In this document: in pieces, positions 7,394-14,906 of the stretch | Layout of the letters: every line of letters starts with the position of its first letter | Position numbering within the stretch: the first letter of the stretch is position 1 | Assembly: GCA_018240405.1 (NCBI GenBank) | Contig: JAFEFW010000008.1 | Location: 1-41,044 of the forward strand | Direction of reading: 5' to 3' | DNA from: Pseudomonadota bacterium | Lineage (GTDB): Bacteria; Pseudomonadota; Alphaproteobacteria; Acetobacterales; Acetobacteraceae | DNA length: 41,044 nucleotides | Position numbers and translations under genes: made by a program | The notes under the pieces: generated by a model | What the model was told of the DNA's origin: nothing | The model's input: the letters and a program-made list of their open reading frames with translations, nothing else | Databases searched by the model: none

Positions 7394-7785
7394 ACCCCGA
7401 TCACCGTGTCGCTGTAGCGCATGACACGGGGGTTGGCGGTCAGCAGGCGCAGCGGCACGTTCAGCGCCTGCGCCACCAGCATCCGGTCAAACGGGTCGGC
7501 GTGGATCGGTGGCAACTCCTCAACCGCTGCCGCGTCGAGTGGCGAAATCGGCAGCAGTTCGAAGCCCGCCGCGGCGAAGTAGTCCAACGCCTCCCGTCCG
7601 GAGATCGGCATGTCGTTCGGGCCGCCACGAGCGAGGGCGTGCTTGATGGCGATCTCCCAGATCGTCACCGCGCTGATGACAATGCTGTTGTCTTGATCTT
7701 CGATCAGGCGGCGGGCCTTGCCGGACAGGCGCGGATGGTCCGTCACCGCCCATAGGGCAACATGCGTATCCAGAAGCAGCCTCAC
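7390..7785 (-). CDS. vapC: VapC-type toxin, PIN-domain ribonuclease
   Basis: The 131-residue PIN domain has the acidic metal-binding residues in place: Asp6 (LLLDTHVALW), Glu44 (TIWEIAIK), and Asp97/Asp100 (HADPFDRMLVAQA). VapC toxins cut tRNA or rRNA when not held by their antitoxin. The start is a GTG at 7785 inside the overlap GTGA with the antitoxin stop, so translation is coupled. The protein length is normal and the gene appears intact. Confidence 0.92.
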   Translation of the reverse strand: MRLLLDTHVALWAVTDHPRLSGKARRLIEDQDNSIVISAVTIWEIAIKHALARGGPNDMPISGREALDYFAAAGFELLPISPLDAAAVEELPPIHADPFDRMLVAQALNVPLRLLTANPRVMRYSDTVIGV

Positions 7786-8027
7786 ACGGCACTGCCGATG
7801 AACAGGGCGGCGATGCTGTCCTCGTCGGCATCGATTGTCTCAGGAACGGTGAACTTGCCCTTGGCCACGCCAATCCGCTGTCCGGTTGAAGCACGCTCGA
7901 TCGGAACCAAACGCGCGGCGGGGCGGCCGTTGCGGGCAATGATGATCTCAGCCTCTGCCCCGGCTTCGACCGCTTCGACAAGGCGAGACAACCGGGTTTT
8001 CGCATCAAACATATTTACGATCGCCAT
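7782..8027 (-). CDS. Phd/YefM-type antitoxin of the VapC pair
   Basis: The 81-residue protein begins MAIVNMFDAKTRLSRLVEAV and continues with AEIIIARNGRPAARLVPIE. This is the N-terminal DNA-binding fold of Phd/YefM antitoxins. The C-terminal part (about 50-81) is acidic and would wrap the toxin. ATG 8027 is used; a GTG three bases earlier is also possible, and CGGAG lies just upstream. It precedes vapC with a 4-base overlap, the usual antitoxin-first order. The 12-base palindrome at 8046-8057 is its likely autoregulatory site. Confidence 0.88.
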   Translation of the reverse strand: MAIVNMFDAKTRLSRLVEAVEAGAEAEIIIARNGRPAARLVPIERASTGQRIGVAKGKFTVPETIDADEDSIAALFIGSAV

Positions 8028-8045
8028 CACGCCATCTCCGCTTTA

Positions 8046-8057
8046 GCTAAGCTTAGC
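8046..8057 (-). promoter_or_regulatory. Palindromic operator of the antitoxin/toxin operon
   Basis: GCTAAGCTTAGC is a perfect 12-base palindrome, 19-30 bases upstream of the antitoxin start. Phd/YefM antitoxins bind such palindromes at their own promoters, with the toxin acting as co-repressor. The role here is inferred from position and symmetry. Confidence 0.6.
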
Positions 8058-8159
8058 GAGGACCGGTGGCCACCGTTGTCAAGGCCAAACCAATAGCCGC
8101 GACGCGCCACTGATGGCCGTGGTAGGGTCAGGTCTCGCGCACCCGGGGAGATTGCGTCC

Positions 8160-9380
8160 ATGTCCCAAACCGCCAGCCTTGGCTTTGATCCTCGGAACCC
8201 GGCCTTTGTCGCCGATCCGTACCCGTTCTTCCGCCAGTTGCGCGAGTCGGCGCCGGTCTGGAAGGGCCCGCTCGAGCGTTGGTTCGTCACCGGCTACGAG
8301 GATACAGCGCTGATGCTGAAGGACCGCCGCTTCGGCAAGGACTACACGGATCCGGAAGCCGTCACGCGCCGCTTCGGCCCCACCGCCATGCAGGAACCGG
8401 CTGTGATCGACCTGATGCAGATGATGCTGATGCGCGATCCGCCCGACCACACCCGGCTGCGCGGGCTCGTCACCAAGGCCTTCACCGCCCGTCGCATCGA
8501 AGCCATGCGCATTCGCGTGCAGGAACTGACGGATCGGCTGCTGGACAAGGTGCAGGCCGACGGACGGATGGACGCCATTCGCGACCTTGCTTTCCCGCTG
8601 CCCGTCCTGGTCATCTGTGAGTTGCTTGGCATCCCCGAGGAGCACCATGAGCGATTCATGACCGGCTCGGCCTCGGGCGGTGCGCTGCTAAACCCGACGA
8701 CGCCGACGCGGGCCGAACTCGACGCCGCCAATGCTGGCACGCAAGCCACCGGCGCGTATTTTGAGGCGCTGTTCGAACGCCGCCGGCGCGAGCCCCGCGA
8801 CGACCTGATCACCCAGCTTGTGCAGGCCGAAGAGAACGGCGACCGCCTGACCACGGCGGAACTGCGCGCCAACGTCGCCCTGTTGTTTGCCGCCGGGCAC
8901 GAAACGACCGTCAACCTGATTGGCAATGGGTTGCTGTCGCTGCTGCGGCACCCGGACCAGTGGCAGATCCTGCGCGACGACCCGTCCATGATCCCGAACG
9001 CCATCGAGGAGGTACTGCGTTACGAGGCGCCGGTGCAGGCGGTGTCACGCACCGTCGCGGAACCGGTGGAACTCAGCGGTGTGCCTCTGCGGAGAAGCGA
9101 GATTGTGGTGTCGCTGGTCGGCGCCGCTAATCGCGATCCGGCGGTGTTCGAGAACCCGGATAGGCTCGACGTGACTCGCAAGGACCTGAAACCCCTGTCC
9201 TTCGGCGGTGGCATTCATTTCTGCCTCGGCGCACAGCTCGCCCGCATTGAGGCGGCGGTTGTGTTTGAAACGATCTTGCGCCGGCTGCCGAAATTGCGCC
9301 TGCTGGAGCCGGATGCGCCGAAATGGCGGCCGAGCTTTACGCTCAGGGGGCTGACGTCGCTGCCGGTGGCGTGGAACTGA
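8160..9380 (+). CDS. Cytochrome P450
   Basis: The 406-residue soluble bacterial class I P450 is complete. It carries the I-helix oxygen-activation motif AGHETT (245-250), the K-helix ExxR at Glu284-Arg287 (EEVLRYEAP) and the haem loop FGGGIHFCLG with the axial Cys355. The sequence resembles the CYP107/CYP109/CYP153-like hydroxylases annotated broadly as P450, but substrate cannot be read. GGGGAG lies about ten bases before the ATG. No ferredoxin or ferredoxin reductase gene is adjacent, so the redox partner must come from elsewhere. It is flanked by the TA operon (divergent) and the cupredoxin (convergent, 16 bases). Confidence 0.95.
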   Translation: MSQTASLGFDPRNPAFVADPYPFFRQLRESAPVWKGPLERWFVTGYEDTALMLKDRRFGKDYTDPEAVTRRFGPTAMQEPAVIDLMQMMLMRDPPDHTRLRGLVTKAFTARRIEAMRIRVQELTDRLLDKVQADGRMDAIRDLAFPLPVLVICELLGIPEEHHERFMTGSASGGALLNPTTPTRAELDAANAGTQATGAYFEALFERRRREPRDDLITQLVQAEENGDRLTTAELRANVALLFAAGHETTVNLIGNGLLSLLRHPDQWQILRDDPSMIPNAIEEVLRYEAPVQAVSRTVAEPVELSGVPLRRSEIVVSLVGAANRDPAVFENPDRLDVTRKDLKPLSFGGGIHFCLGAQLARIEAAVVFETILRRLPKLRLLEPDAPKWRPSFTLRGLTSLPVAWN

Positions 9381-9396
9381 CCACCGGCAGCCATCG

Positions 9397-9765
9397 TCAC
9401 CGTACGACCACTTCACCACGCATATGCGGATGTAAGCCGCATATGTATTGGTAGGTGCCCGCCTTGTCGAACCGGTAGGAAAACGTATCTTCGGAGTCCA
9501 GCGTCTTCGACCGGATACTGCCGTCCGTCAGGACGATGGTGTGCGGTATGTCGTCCTCATTGGTCCAGGTCACCCTTGTGCCGGGCTCCACCGTCAGCGT
9601 CTTCGGCGAGAAGGCAAAATTGTCGATGGCAACCTGCTTTTCACCTGACGACCACAGGATCGACGGGCATGACAGCAGCAGCGCGCCGGCGGCCAGCGTG
9701 GTCTTCAGCGCCGTCACCAGCAGTGTCCGCTGCCCGGCCTCGACCAGAAATTTCGGGAACATCAT
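9397..9765 (-). CDS. Cupredoxin (pseudoazurin/amicyanin-like blue-copper domain)
   Basis: The 122-residue protein has an N-terminal hydrophobic export segment (about 14-33) and one cupredoxin domain. The type 1 copper ligands are all present: His75 (DIPHTIV), then Cys109, His112 and Met115 in the loop CGLHPHMRG. It probably carries electrons or binds copper in the periplasm. GGAGG lies six bases before ATG 9765. It follows the metallophosphoesterase by 12 bases on the same strand and so shares the ECF-type promoter at 10750-10777. Cupredoxin plus phosphoesterase plus ECF sigma/anti-sigma is a recurrent neighbourhood in Proteobacteria. Confidence 0.9.
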   Translation of the reverse strand: MMFPKFLVEAGQRTLLVTALKTTLAAGALLLSCPSILWSSGEKQVAIDNFAFSPKTLTVEPGTRVTWTNEDDIPHTIVLTDGSIRSKTLDSEDTFSYRFDKAGTYQYICGLHPHMRGEVVVR

Positions 9766-9777
9766 GCGTCGCCTCCG

Positions 9778-10701
9778 TCATCCAGCCAGCGGCGTGTCGA
9801 CGATCGCCAGCGGCGTATCGTTACGCACCAGTGTCACTTTGGTCGTGCCCAGGAAGTTCTTCAGTTGACCGGGCGGCACCGGCATCGGTCCAGGTCCTTT
9901 GGCCACGCCGGGTCGACCCTGCGGAAACGCGGTGGAGCGGGCGGTATGGAACGCCACATGCCCTTCGATCTTCTGCATGATCTGGTGGATGTGGCCGTTG
10001 AGGACCGTCACGGAGCCAAATCGTTTTAGGTAATCCAGCGCCTGCGCGCCGTCTTCCGTGCCCCAGCCCCAGTTCTCTGCCACGATCCAAAGCGGGATAT
10101 GGGCAAACACCACGATCGGCGTGCTGGCAGTGAGATGCGCCACGTCATCCTCCAGCCATTCCAGTTGCTCATGCCCGAGGTTGCCGAGGCCGGCGCCTTG
10201 CAGGTTGACCACATTGACCAGGCCGATGAAGTGCACGCCGTTCGCGTCGAAGCTGTACCAGCCGTCCCCTTTGGTGCCTTTGCCATAGCGGTTGAGGTAG
10301 CTCCTGCGGTCTTCCTCCAGCACATCGTGCTCGCCGGGCACCGTGTAGGCCTGCAGCTTTGCGCCGGCCAGAATCTGCGCTGCCGTATCAAATTCTGAGG
10401 GGGTCGACAGATGCGTCAGGTCGCCGGTGTGGATCAGAAAGGATGGCTCTTCCGGCAGTGCTGTCACCTGTGCCAATGCCTGGGCGAACGTCGCTGCGGT
10501 ATCGGTGTTGACCGGCTTGTTGAAGCCGATGTGGCTATCACTGACCTGCGCGAAGGTGAATCCCGAGGGCGCGGCCTCGGCAGGCCCGATCAGGTGCGAG
10601 CGCGGTACCCCGCCGGTCATCGTCCATAGCGCGGCGGTACCTGCCCAGCTCATGCATTTCAGGAAGCCGCGCCGGTCCTGGGCCATGTCGTCTCTGCTCA
10701 T
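9778..10701 (-). CDS. Tat-exported metallophosphoesterase
   Basis: The 307-residue protein is a calcineurin-like phosphoesterase of the CpdA/PhoD superfamily. Metal-binding motifs run in order: DSH (55-57), HTGDLTH (GD at 93-94), GEHD (123-126, in place of the usual GNHD), FAHIP and NGHIHQ. The N-terminus has a twin-arginine signal (DRRGFLK, Arg10-Arg11) followed by a hydrophobic stretch, so it should fold in the cytoplasm and act in the periplasm. The start at 10701 follows AAAGGATC, and ATG 10686 is an alternative. Its substrate is unknown. It heads a two-gene operon with the cupredoxin and is divergent from the ECF sigma gene. Confidence 0.9.
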   Translation of the reverse strand: MSRDDMAQDRRGFLKCMSWAGTAALWTMTGGVPRSHLIGPAEAAPSGFTFAQVSDSHIGFNKPVNTDTAATFAQALAQVTALPEEPSFLIHTGDLTHLSTPSEFDTAAQILAGAKLQAYTVPGEHDVLEEDRRSYLNRYGKGTKGDGWYSFDANGVHFIGLVNVVNLQGAGLGNLGHEQLEWLEDDVAHLTASTPIVVFAHIPLWIVAENWGWGTEDGAQALDYLKRFGSVTVLNGHIHQIMQKIEGHVAFHTARSTAFPQGRPGVAKGPGPMPVPPGQLKNFLGTTKVTLVRNDTPLAIVDTPLAG

Positions 10702-10749
10702 GGTCTGATCCTTTCGTCCAGGCGGATCAATGCGATCCGTCCTGTGCGC

Positions 10750-10777
10750 CATACCGACGGGCTGGGAAGGTTATTCC
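10750..10777 (-). promoter_or_regulatory. ECF-type promoter of the phosphoesterase-cupredoxin operon
   Basis: On the minus strand GGAATAA (10777-10771) and GTATG (10754-10750) are separated by exactly 16 bases. The same two boxes with the same spacing face the other way upstream of the sigma gene. Transcription would start near 10740, giving a leader of about 40 bases. The shared motif implies control by the adjacent ECF sigma factor. Confidence 0.7.
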
Positions 10778-10802
10778 GGCATGAAAGAATAAAGCAGGCT
10801 CG

Positions 10803-10830
10803 GGAATAAACCGGGCCGTCGGCCGGTATG
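10803..10830 (+). promoter_or_regulatory. Autoregulatory ECF-type promoter of the sigma factor gene
   Basis: GGAATAA (10803-10809) and GTATG (10826-10830) are 16 bases apart, identical in boxes and spacing to the divergent site at 10750-10777. The -35 boxes of the two promoters lie 25 bases apart. ECF sigma factors commonly read GGAA-type -35 boxes and autoregulate. The start codon is 30 bases downstream. Confidence 0.7.
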
Positions 10831-10859
10831 ATGTCGACGGCTGCGCGGGGAAGGGCGCT

Positions 10860-11420
10860 TTGGCGACCGATGCACGAACGAGACGATTTGAGCTTCTGGC
10901 GATGCCGCATCTCGATGCGGCGTTCAACCTGGCGCGCTGGCTCACGGGCAATGCGACGGATGCCGAGGATGTGGTGCAGGACGCCTACCTGCGCGCCTTC
11001 CGCTATTTCGACGCTTTCCGGGGCGATAATTTCCGCGTCTGGCTGCTGACGATCGTGCGCAACAGTTTCCTGACCTGGGTGCAGGACAACCGCTCCGGCC
11101 GCCTCGTGTTCGACTCTGCGGTGACCGATTTTGCCGGTGCTGATACCTGGCCCGACCCGTCGCCGGGGCCGGAAGCCATGCTGCTGGAGCAGGTGGACCG
11201 CGACACGCTGGCGACACTGGTCGCGCACCTGCCGGCCGAGTATCGGGAGGTATTGATCCTGCGTGAGATCGAGGACCTGTCCTACAAGGAGATCGCCCAG
11301 GTCGCCGGTGTTCCCGCCGGCACCGTCATGTCCCGCCTCGCCCGCGCGCGGCAGGCCCTGCGCACGGCGTGGATGCAACAATCCGGGGAGGGGAAGGTGC
11401 GTGGCGGGAGGAAGTCATGA
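10860..11420 (+). CDS. ECF-family RNA polymerase sigma factor
   Basis: The 186-residue protein has sigma region 2 (about residues 18-85: NLARWLTGNATDAEDVVQDA and WLLTIVRNSFLTWV) and region 4 (about 120-175: YREVLILREIEDLSYKEIA followed by GVPAGTVMSRLARARQAL). There is no region 1 or 3, as in the RpoE/ECF class. The start is a TTG at 10860 with GGGGAAGG five bases upstream; the next in-frame ATG would trim 14 residues. The stop overlaps the anti-sigma start (ATGA). The mirrored promoter pair implies it drives its own gene and the phosphoesterase-cupredoxin operon. Confidence 0.92.
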   Translation: MATDARTRRFELLAMPHLDAAFNLARWLTGNATDAEDVVQDAYLRAFRYFDAFRGDNFRVWLLTIVRNSFLTWVQDNRSGRLVFDSAVTDFAGADTWPDPSPGPEAMLLEQVDRDTLATLVAHLPAEYREVLILREIEDLSYKEIAQVAGVPAGTVMSRLARARQALRTAWMQQSGEGKVRGGRKS

Positions 11421-12169
11421 ACCACAAGACCGCCATGACCCTGCTGCCCGCCGGTGCGGACGGACAGCTTGGGCCATTCCGCCGCTTCCTGCTTGACCGC
11501 CATATCGCCCGGTGCACATCGTGCCGCGCGGAGCAGGAGGCGCTGCACGCGCTCAGCACGGTTGTGCGAACCAGCCTGCCCGTGCACCGGGCGCCGCCCA
11601 GCCTCGCGGCACGGATCGGCGCGGCGTTGCCGCGTGAGGCACCGCCGGAGCCTGTGCGAACGCGGCTTTTATGGCCGCAGCTTGGTTTTGGCGTCGGCGG
11701 CGCACTGGCCGGGGCCGCGCTGACGTTGGCGCTGATGTGGACACCCGCTGCGCCGGATCGGCTGGCGACCGAGGCTGTGGCCAACCATGTGCGCTCAATG
11801 CTGGCGGACCACCTGACCGACGTGACCACCAGCGATCAGCACACGGTCAAGCCATGGCTTTCCGCTCGCCTCGATTTCTCGCCTGTCGCCAAGGATTTCA
11901 CGGCGTCCGGATATCCGTTGGTGGGCGGCAGGCTGGACTACATAGACGGCCACCAAGCAGCCGCCATCGTCTACCGGCGCGACCGGCACATCATCAATTT
12001 GTTCGTCTATCCGTCGAATGAGGCGGACGCGCTGCCGCGGATGGAGCAGCGCGACGGGTTCCATATCGTGCGCTGGCGCAGCGGTGGCCTGAAGTATATC
12101 GCGGTATCGGACGTCGAGGCCGCGCAGCTTCAGGGGTTCGTCACCTTGGTGCGGCAGGCGGCGGGATGA
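11417..12169 (+). CDS. Membrane anti-sigma factor
   Basis: The 250-residue protein is translationally coupled to the ECF sigma gene by a 4-base overlap, with GGGAGG before the ATG. The N-terminal cytoplasmic part has the H-x3-C-x2-C pattern HIARCTSC of zinc-binding anti-sigma domains. A single membrane helix follows at about residues 95-115 (LGFGVGGALAGAALTLALMW). The remaining 130 or so residues are periplasmic and resemble the sensor portion of transmembrane anti-sigma factors. It would hold the sigma factor at the membrane and release it on envelope or redox stress. The signal is unknown. Confidence 0.88.
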   Translation: MNHKTAMTLLPAGADGQLGPFRRFLLDRHIARCTSCRAEQEALHALSTVVRTSLPVHRAPPSLAARIGAALPREAPPEPVRTRLLWPQLGFGVGGALAGAALTLALMWTPAAPDRLATEAVANHVRSMLADHLTDVTTSDQHTVKPWLSARLDFSPVAKDFTASGYPLVGGRLDYIDGHQAAAIVYRRDRHIINLFVYPSNEADALPRMEQRDGFHIVRWRSGGLKYIAVSDVEAAQLQGFVTLVRQAAG

Positions 12170-12246
12170 TCCGCAGCCCGGCTGGATTGGATGACGGCGC
12201 GTCGGCTTGCGCTGCGTCGGGGACCTTACGGTCGTCCAGGCGGCGC

Positions 12247-12474
12247 CTATTCTTGCGGCGATGCAGCATCAAGCCGGCGCATTGCCTTCACGCCAGCCTC
12301 CGCCAGACGGTCCGCGACATAGTGCGCGCAGACCCCAGCGAGGTAGGTCTCGGCCAGCCGCGTCATGCCGGCACCACGGCTGTCCCGAATGGCATCGGCC
12401 AGGATCCGACACAGATCATCGTCCGGAACCGGTTCGAGATGCTCTGACAGGCGAAGGTCGAGCGGCGGCTGCAT
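12247..12474 (-). CDS. Small SOS-box-controlled protein of unknown function
   Basis: This is a 75-residue protein, mostly predicted helical and acidic at the N-terminus, running from MQPPLDLRLSEHLEPVPDDD to a C-terminus rich in Arg and Ala. It has two cysteines (22 and 49). I recognise no family. The frame is open further upstream, but a consensus alphaproteobacterial LexA box ends six bases before ATG 12474 and overlaps a possible -10 box. The mRNA would therefore start at or very near the ATG (leaderless), and no ribosome site is seen. A DNA-damage-induced regulator such as a division inhibitor is conceivable, but function is not shown. It lies downstream of tRNA-Arg on the same strand. Confidence 0.6.
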   Translation of the reverse strand: MQPPLDLRLSEHLEPVPDDDLCRILADAIRDSRGAGMTRLAETYLAGVCAHYVADRLAEAGVKAMRRLDAASPQE

Positions 12475-12479
12475 GGGCA

Positions 12480-12494
12480 GAACATAACACGAAC
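12480..12494 (-). promoter_or_regulatory. LexA (SOS) box
   Basis: GAACATAACACGAAC, or GTTCGTGTTATGTTC on the minus strand, is an exact GTTC-N7-GTTC direct repeat. This is the LexA operator of Alphaproteobacteria. It lies immediately before the minus-strand start at 12474 and overlaps the proposed -10 box, where bound LexA would block RNA polymerase. Confidence 0.7.
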
Positions 12495-12508
12495 ATTGCT
12501 GCGCGCAA
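12481..12508 (-). promoter_or_regulatory. Promoter of the SOS-box gene
   Basis: Minus strand TTGCGC (12508-12503) and TATGTT (12486-12481) with a 16-base spacer resemble sigma-70 -35/-10 boxes. Start of transcription would fall at about 12474-12476, so the message would be leaderless. An 8-base inverted repeat CATAACAC/GTGTTATG (12483-12490, 12512-12519) also spans the site. Confidence 0.45.
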
Positions 12509-12631
12509 CCAGTGTTATGGCTGCACGATGTCGTTCCATAGCCCGACCCGACTTGGCCGTGGCCAGGGTCACGCCGCGCGTTATCCATGCGCGTGTTGCT
12601 GCCGGGCGGGAGGGGCGGCCATCTGACGGAT

Positions 12632-12708
12632 TGGTGTCCCCGGCGGGATTCGAACCCACGGCCCCAGGATTAGGAATCCTGTGCTCTATCCTGCTGAGCT
12701 ACGGAGAC
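12632..12708 (-). tRNA. tRNA-Arg, anticodon CCT
   Basis: The minus strand folds as a full cloverleaf of 77 bases including an encoded CCA (12634-12632). The acceptor is GTCTCCG pairing with CGGGGAC (one G-U), followed by TA and D stem GCTC/GAGC. The anticodon stem is CAGGA/TCCTG with loop TTCCTAA, giving anticodon CCT (12674-12672). The T arm contains GTTCGAATC. This tRNA reads the rare AGG codon. Confidence 0.95.
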
Positions 12709-12749
12709 ACACCGCCCATCTTACCAGCTTCCTGTCGAAAACGAAGCCC

Positions 12750-13754
12750 TTACCGTGGCACCCGTCCCTCGATCGGATACGCCGGATCATTATACCCCGG
12801 CGTCGACGGATGCCCCGGCGAGACCAGCCGGTCCACCAGCGCCTCATCCGCCGCGTCCAGCCGCACGCCCAGCGATCCGATGTAGCTCTCCCACTGCTCC
12901 TCCGTGCGCGGTCCGCCGATTGCCGCGGTGACGAACCGGTTGTTCAGCACCCAGGCGAACGCGAACTGCCCCGGCGTGACGCCTTTCGCCGCCGCATGGT
13001 CGGCGACCTGCCGAGCGATATGCAGGCTCTCGGGCCGCCACTCGGATTCCAGCATGCGGCGGTCCTGCCGCCCGGCGCGCGTGCCGGCGGGCGGCGGCAC
13101 GTCCGGCACGTATTTTCCTGTCAGCACCCCGCGCGCCAGCGGGCTGTACGGCACGACCCCCAGTCCGAAATAGCCGCAGGCCGGCAGGTGTTCCGTCTCC
13201 ACCTCGCGGTTCAGCAGGTTATACAGCGGCTGGCTCGCCACCGGCCGGTCGATCCCGGCTTCGTCGCACAGGCGGCAGATCTCGGCGACGCGCCAGCTGC
13301 GGTAATTCGAGACGCCGAAATAGCGGATCTTGCCGGCGCGGATCAGGTCGGCCAGAGCGTGCACCGTCTCGGCCAGCGGCGTCGTATGGTCCTCCTTGTG
13401 CAGGTAAAGCACATCGATTTCCGCCACGCCCAGACGCCGCAGGCTCGCCTCCACCGCGTACTGCACATGCCGCCGCGACAACCCGCGCGCATTTGGCCCT
13501 TGTCCCGTCGGGTTGGCGCACTTTGTTGCCAGTATCCACCACGACCGGTGCGCCTTGATTGCTCGCCCCGTCACCTCCTCGGACTTGCCGCCGGTATAGC
13601 CGTCGGCGGTGTCGATGAAGTTCACCCCCTGCTCGCGCGCCCGATCGACGATGCGCTGCGCCGTCGGCTCATCAGTGGGGCCGCCGAACATCATCGTCCC
13701 GAGGCACAGCGGCGACACCTTCAGCCCGCTGCGGCCGAGTGAGCGGTATTCCAT
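12750..13754 (-). CDS. Aldo/keto reductase
   Basis: The 334-residue (alpha/beta)8-barrel NADPH-dependent oxidoreductase starts MEYRSLGRSGLKVSPLCLGT, typical of the YajO/Tas/AKR11-12 groups. The catalytic tetrad is visible: Asp49 and Tyr53 (FIDTADGY), Lys78 (ATKCA) and His119 (YLHKEDH). The cofactor site includes GVSNY. A longer open frame reaches 13892, but the family start and GGGGAG place the true ATG at 13754. It is divergent from the chromate transporter pair (55 bases). The substrate is not predictable. Confidence 0.92.
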   Translation of the reverse strand: MEYRSLGRSGLKVSPLCLGTMMFGGPTDEPTAQRIVDRAREQGVNFIDTADGYTGGKSEEVTGRAIKAHRSWWILATKCANPTGQGPNARGLSRRHVQYAVEASLRRLGVAEIDVLYLHKEDHTTPLAETVHALADLIRAGKIRYFGVSNYRSWRVAEICRLCDEAGIDRPVASQPLYNLLNREVETEHLPACGYFGLGVVPYSPLARGVLTGKYVPDVPPPAGTRAGRQDRRMLESEWRPESLHIARQVADHAAAKGVTPGQFAFAWVLNNRFVTAAIGGPRTEEQWESYIGSLGVRLDAADEALVDRLVSPGHPSTPGYNDPAYPIEGRVPR

Positions 13755-13809
13755 CCCGGTTCTCCCCTTACCTCTGTCCAGCGTAACCCGGACCGGCTTC
13801 AATGTCCGC

Positions 13810-14388
13810 ATGCAGCCATCCTCGTCTCCCCGCCCCAAAGCGGCGCAGCCAACCCTGGGCGCGCTGTTCGTCAGTTTCATGAGCATCGGCATGATGAGTT
13901 TTGGCGGCGGCCTCGCCGCCTGGACGCGACGGGAGGTGGTCCAGAAGCGGAACTGGCTGGACGACCGGCAATTCCTCTCCGGCTATGCGCTGTCGCAACT
14001 TGTGCCGGGTGCGACCAACGTGAACCTCGCGGTCTTCATCGGGACGCTGATGCGCGGCACCAGCGGCGCGCTCGCCGCCTTTGCCGGGCTGACCGCGCTG
14101 CCGCTGGCATTGATGCTGACGGCCGGCGCGCTCTATCTCCACGCGCAGTCCACCGCCACCGCCCCCTGGCTCAGCGCCGCTCTCGCTGGCATGGGCGCAG
14201 TCGCCATCGGCCTGAACCTGGGCACCGGCGTGCGGCTGGCGCGGCGCAATCTGCGCGGGGCGGTGCCGATCCTGATCACCGCCGTCGTGACGATTGCTAT
14301 CGGCATCATCGGTATCCCGCTGATTCAGGTGCTGGCGGTGATGCTGCCGGTCAGCATCCTGCTCGCGTGGAAGCTGCCGGGCCGATGA
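13810..14388 (+). CDS. chrA: Chromate transporter, N-terminal-type half (ChrA/CHR family)
   Basis: The 192-residue membrane protein carries the CHR signature: FMSIGMMSFGGGLAAWTRRE, then the LVPGATNVNLAVFIG loop and several helices. CHR proteins export chromate or related oxyanions. Full-length members are about 400 residues with two homologous halves; here the halves are separate genes, the paired short-chain form. The second half starts in the last four bases of this gene (ATGA), so both are made together. ATG 13810 has no strong ribosome site. No chrB regulator is visible. Confidence 0.85.
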   Translation: MQPSSSPRPKAAQPTLGALFVSFMSIGMMSFGGGLAAWTRREVVQKRNWLDDRQFLSGYALSQLVPGATNVNLAVFIGTLMRGTSGALAAFAGLTALPLALMLTAGALYLHAQSTATAPWLSAALAGMGAVAIGLNLGTGVRLARRNLRGAVPILITAVVTIAIGIIGIPLIQVLAVMLPVSILLAWKLPGR

Positions 14389-14906
14389 TCGTCACGCTGC
14401 TGCGCCTCGCCGGCCTGTTCGGGCTGCTGTCGATGCTGGCCTTCGGCGGCGGCGCGGGCGTCATCCCGGACATGCAACGCGCTGCGGTCGACAAATACCA
14501 ATGGATGACTGCCAGCGAGTTCCTGGACATGTTCGCGATCTCCCGCGCCGCGCCAGGGCCTGGATCGCTGATCGTCGTGCTGATCGGTCTGAAGGCCGCT
14601 GGCCTGGCCGGCGCCGCCGTGTCCTTCGTCGCCATGTTCGCGCCGTCCTGCGTCGCCGTGCACGCCGTCGCCCGCACCTGGCACAACGCCGCGCAGTCGC
14701 GCTGGCGCCCGATGCTGGAGCAGGCGCTGGCGCCGATCGCCGTTGGCCTGACCTTCGCCAGCGGTCTGGCACTGATGCGCGGCACGGAACATGGCTGGCT
14801 GCCCTGGACCGTGACAGCCATCGCCACACTGCTGTTCAGCCTGACCGAGATCAATCCGATCCTGCTGCTGCTGGGCGGGGCGGCGGCCATGCTGCTGATG
14901 GGCTGA
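14385..14906 (+). CDS. chrA: Chromate transporter, C-terminal-type half (ChrA/CHR family)
   Basis: The 173-residue partner half of the preceding gene begins MIVTLLRLAGLFGLLSMLAF with GGGAGVIPDM, then the conserved FAISRAAPGPGSL loop and hydrophobic helices to the C-terminus. The two short CHR proteins are expected to form one antiparallel heterodimeric transporter. The 4-base ATGA overlap indicates coupled translation. A stem-loop follows directly after the stop. Confidence 0.85.
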   Translation: MIVTLLRLAGLFGLLSMLAFGGGAGVIPDMQRAAVDKYQWMTASEFLDMFAISRAAPGPGSLIVVLIGLKAAGLAGAAVSFVAMFAPSCVAVHAVARTWHNAAQSRWRPMLEQALAPIAVGLTFASGLALMRGTEHGWLPWTVTAIATLLFSLTEINPILLLLGGAAAMLLMG

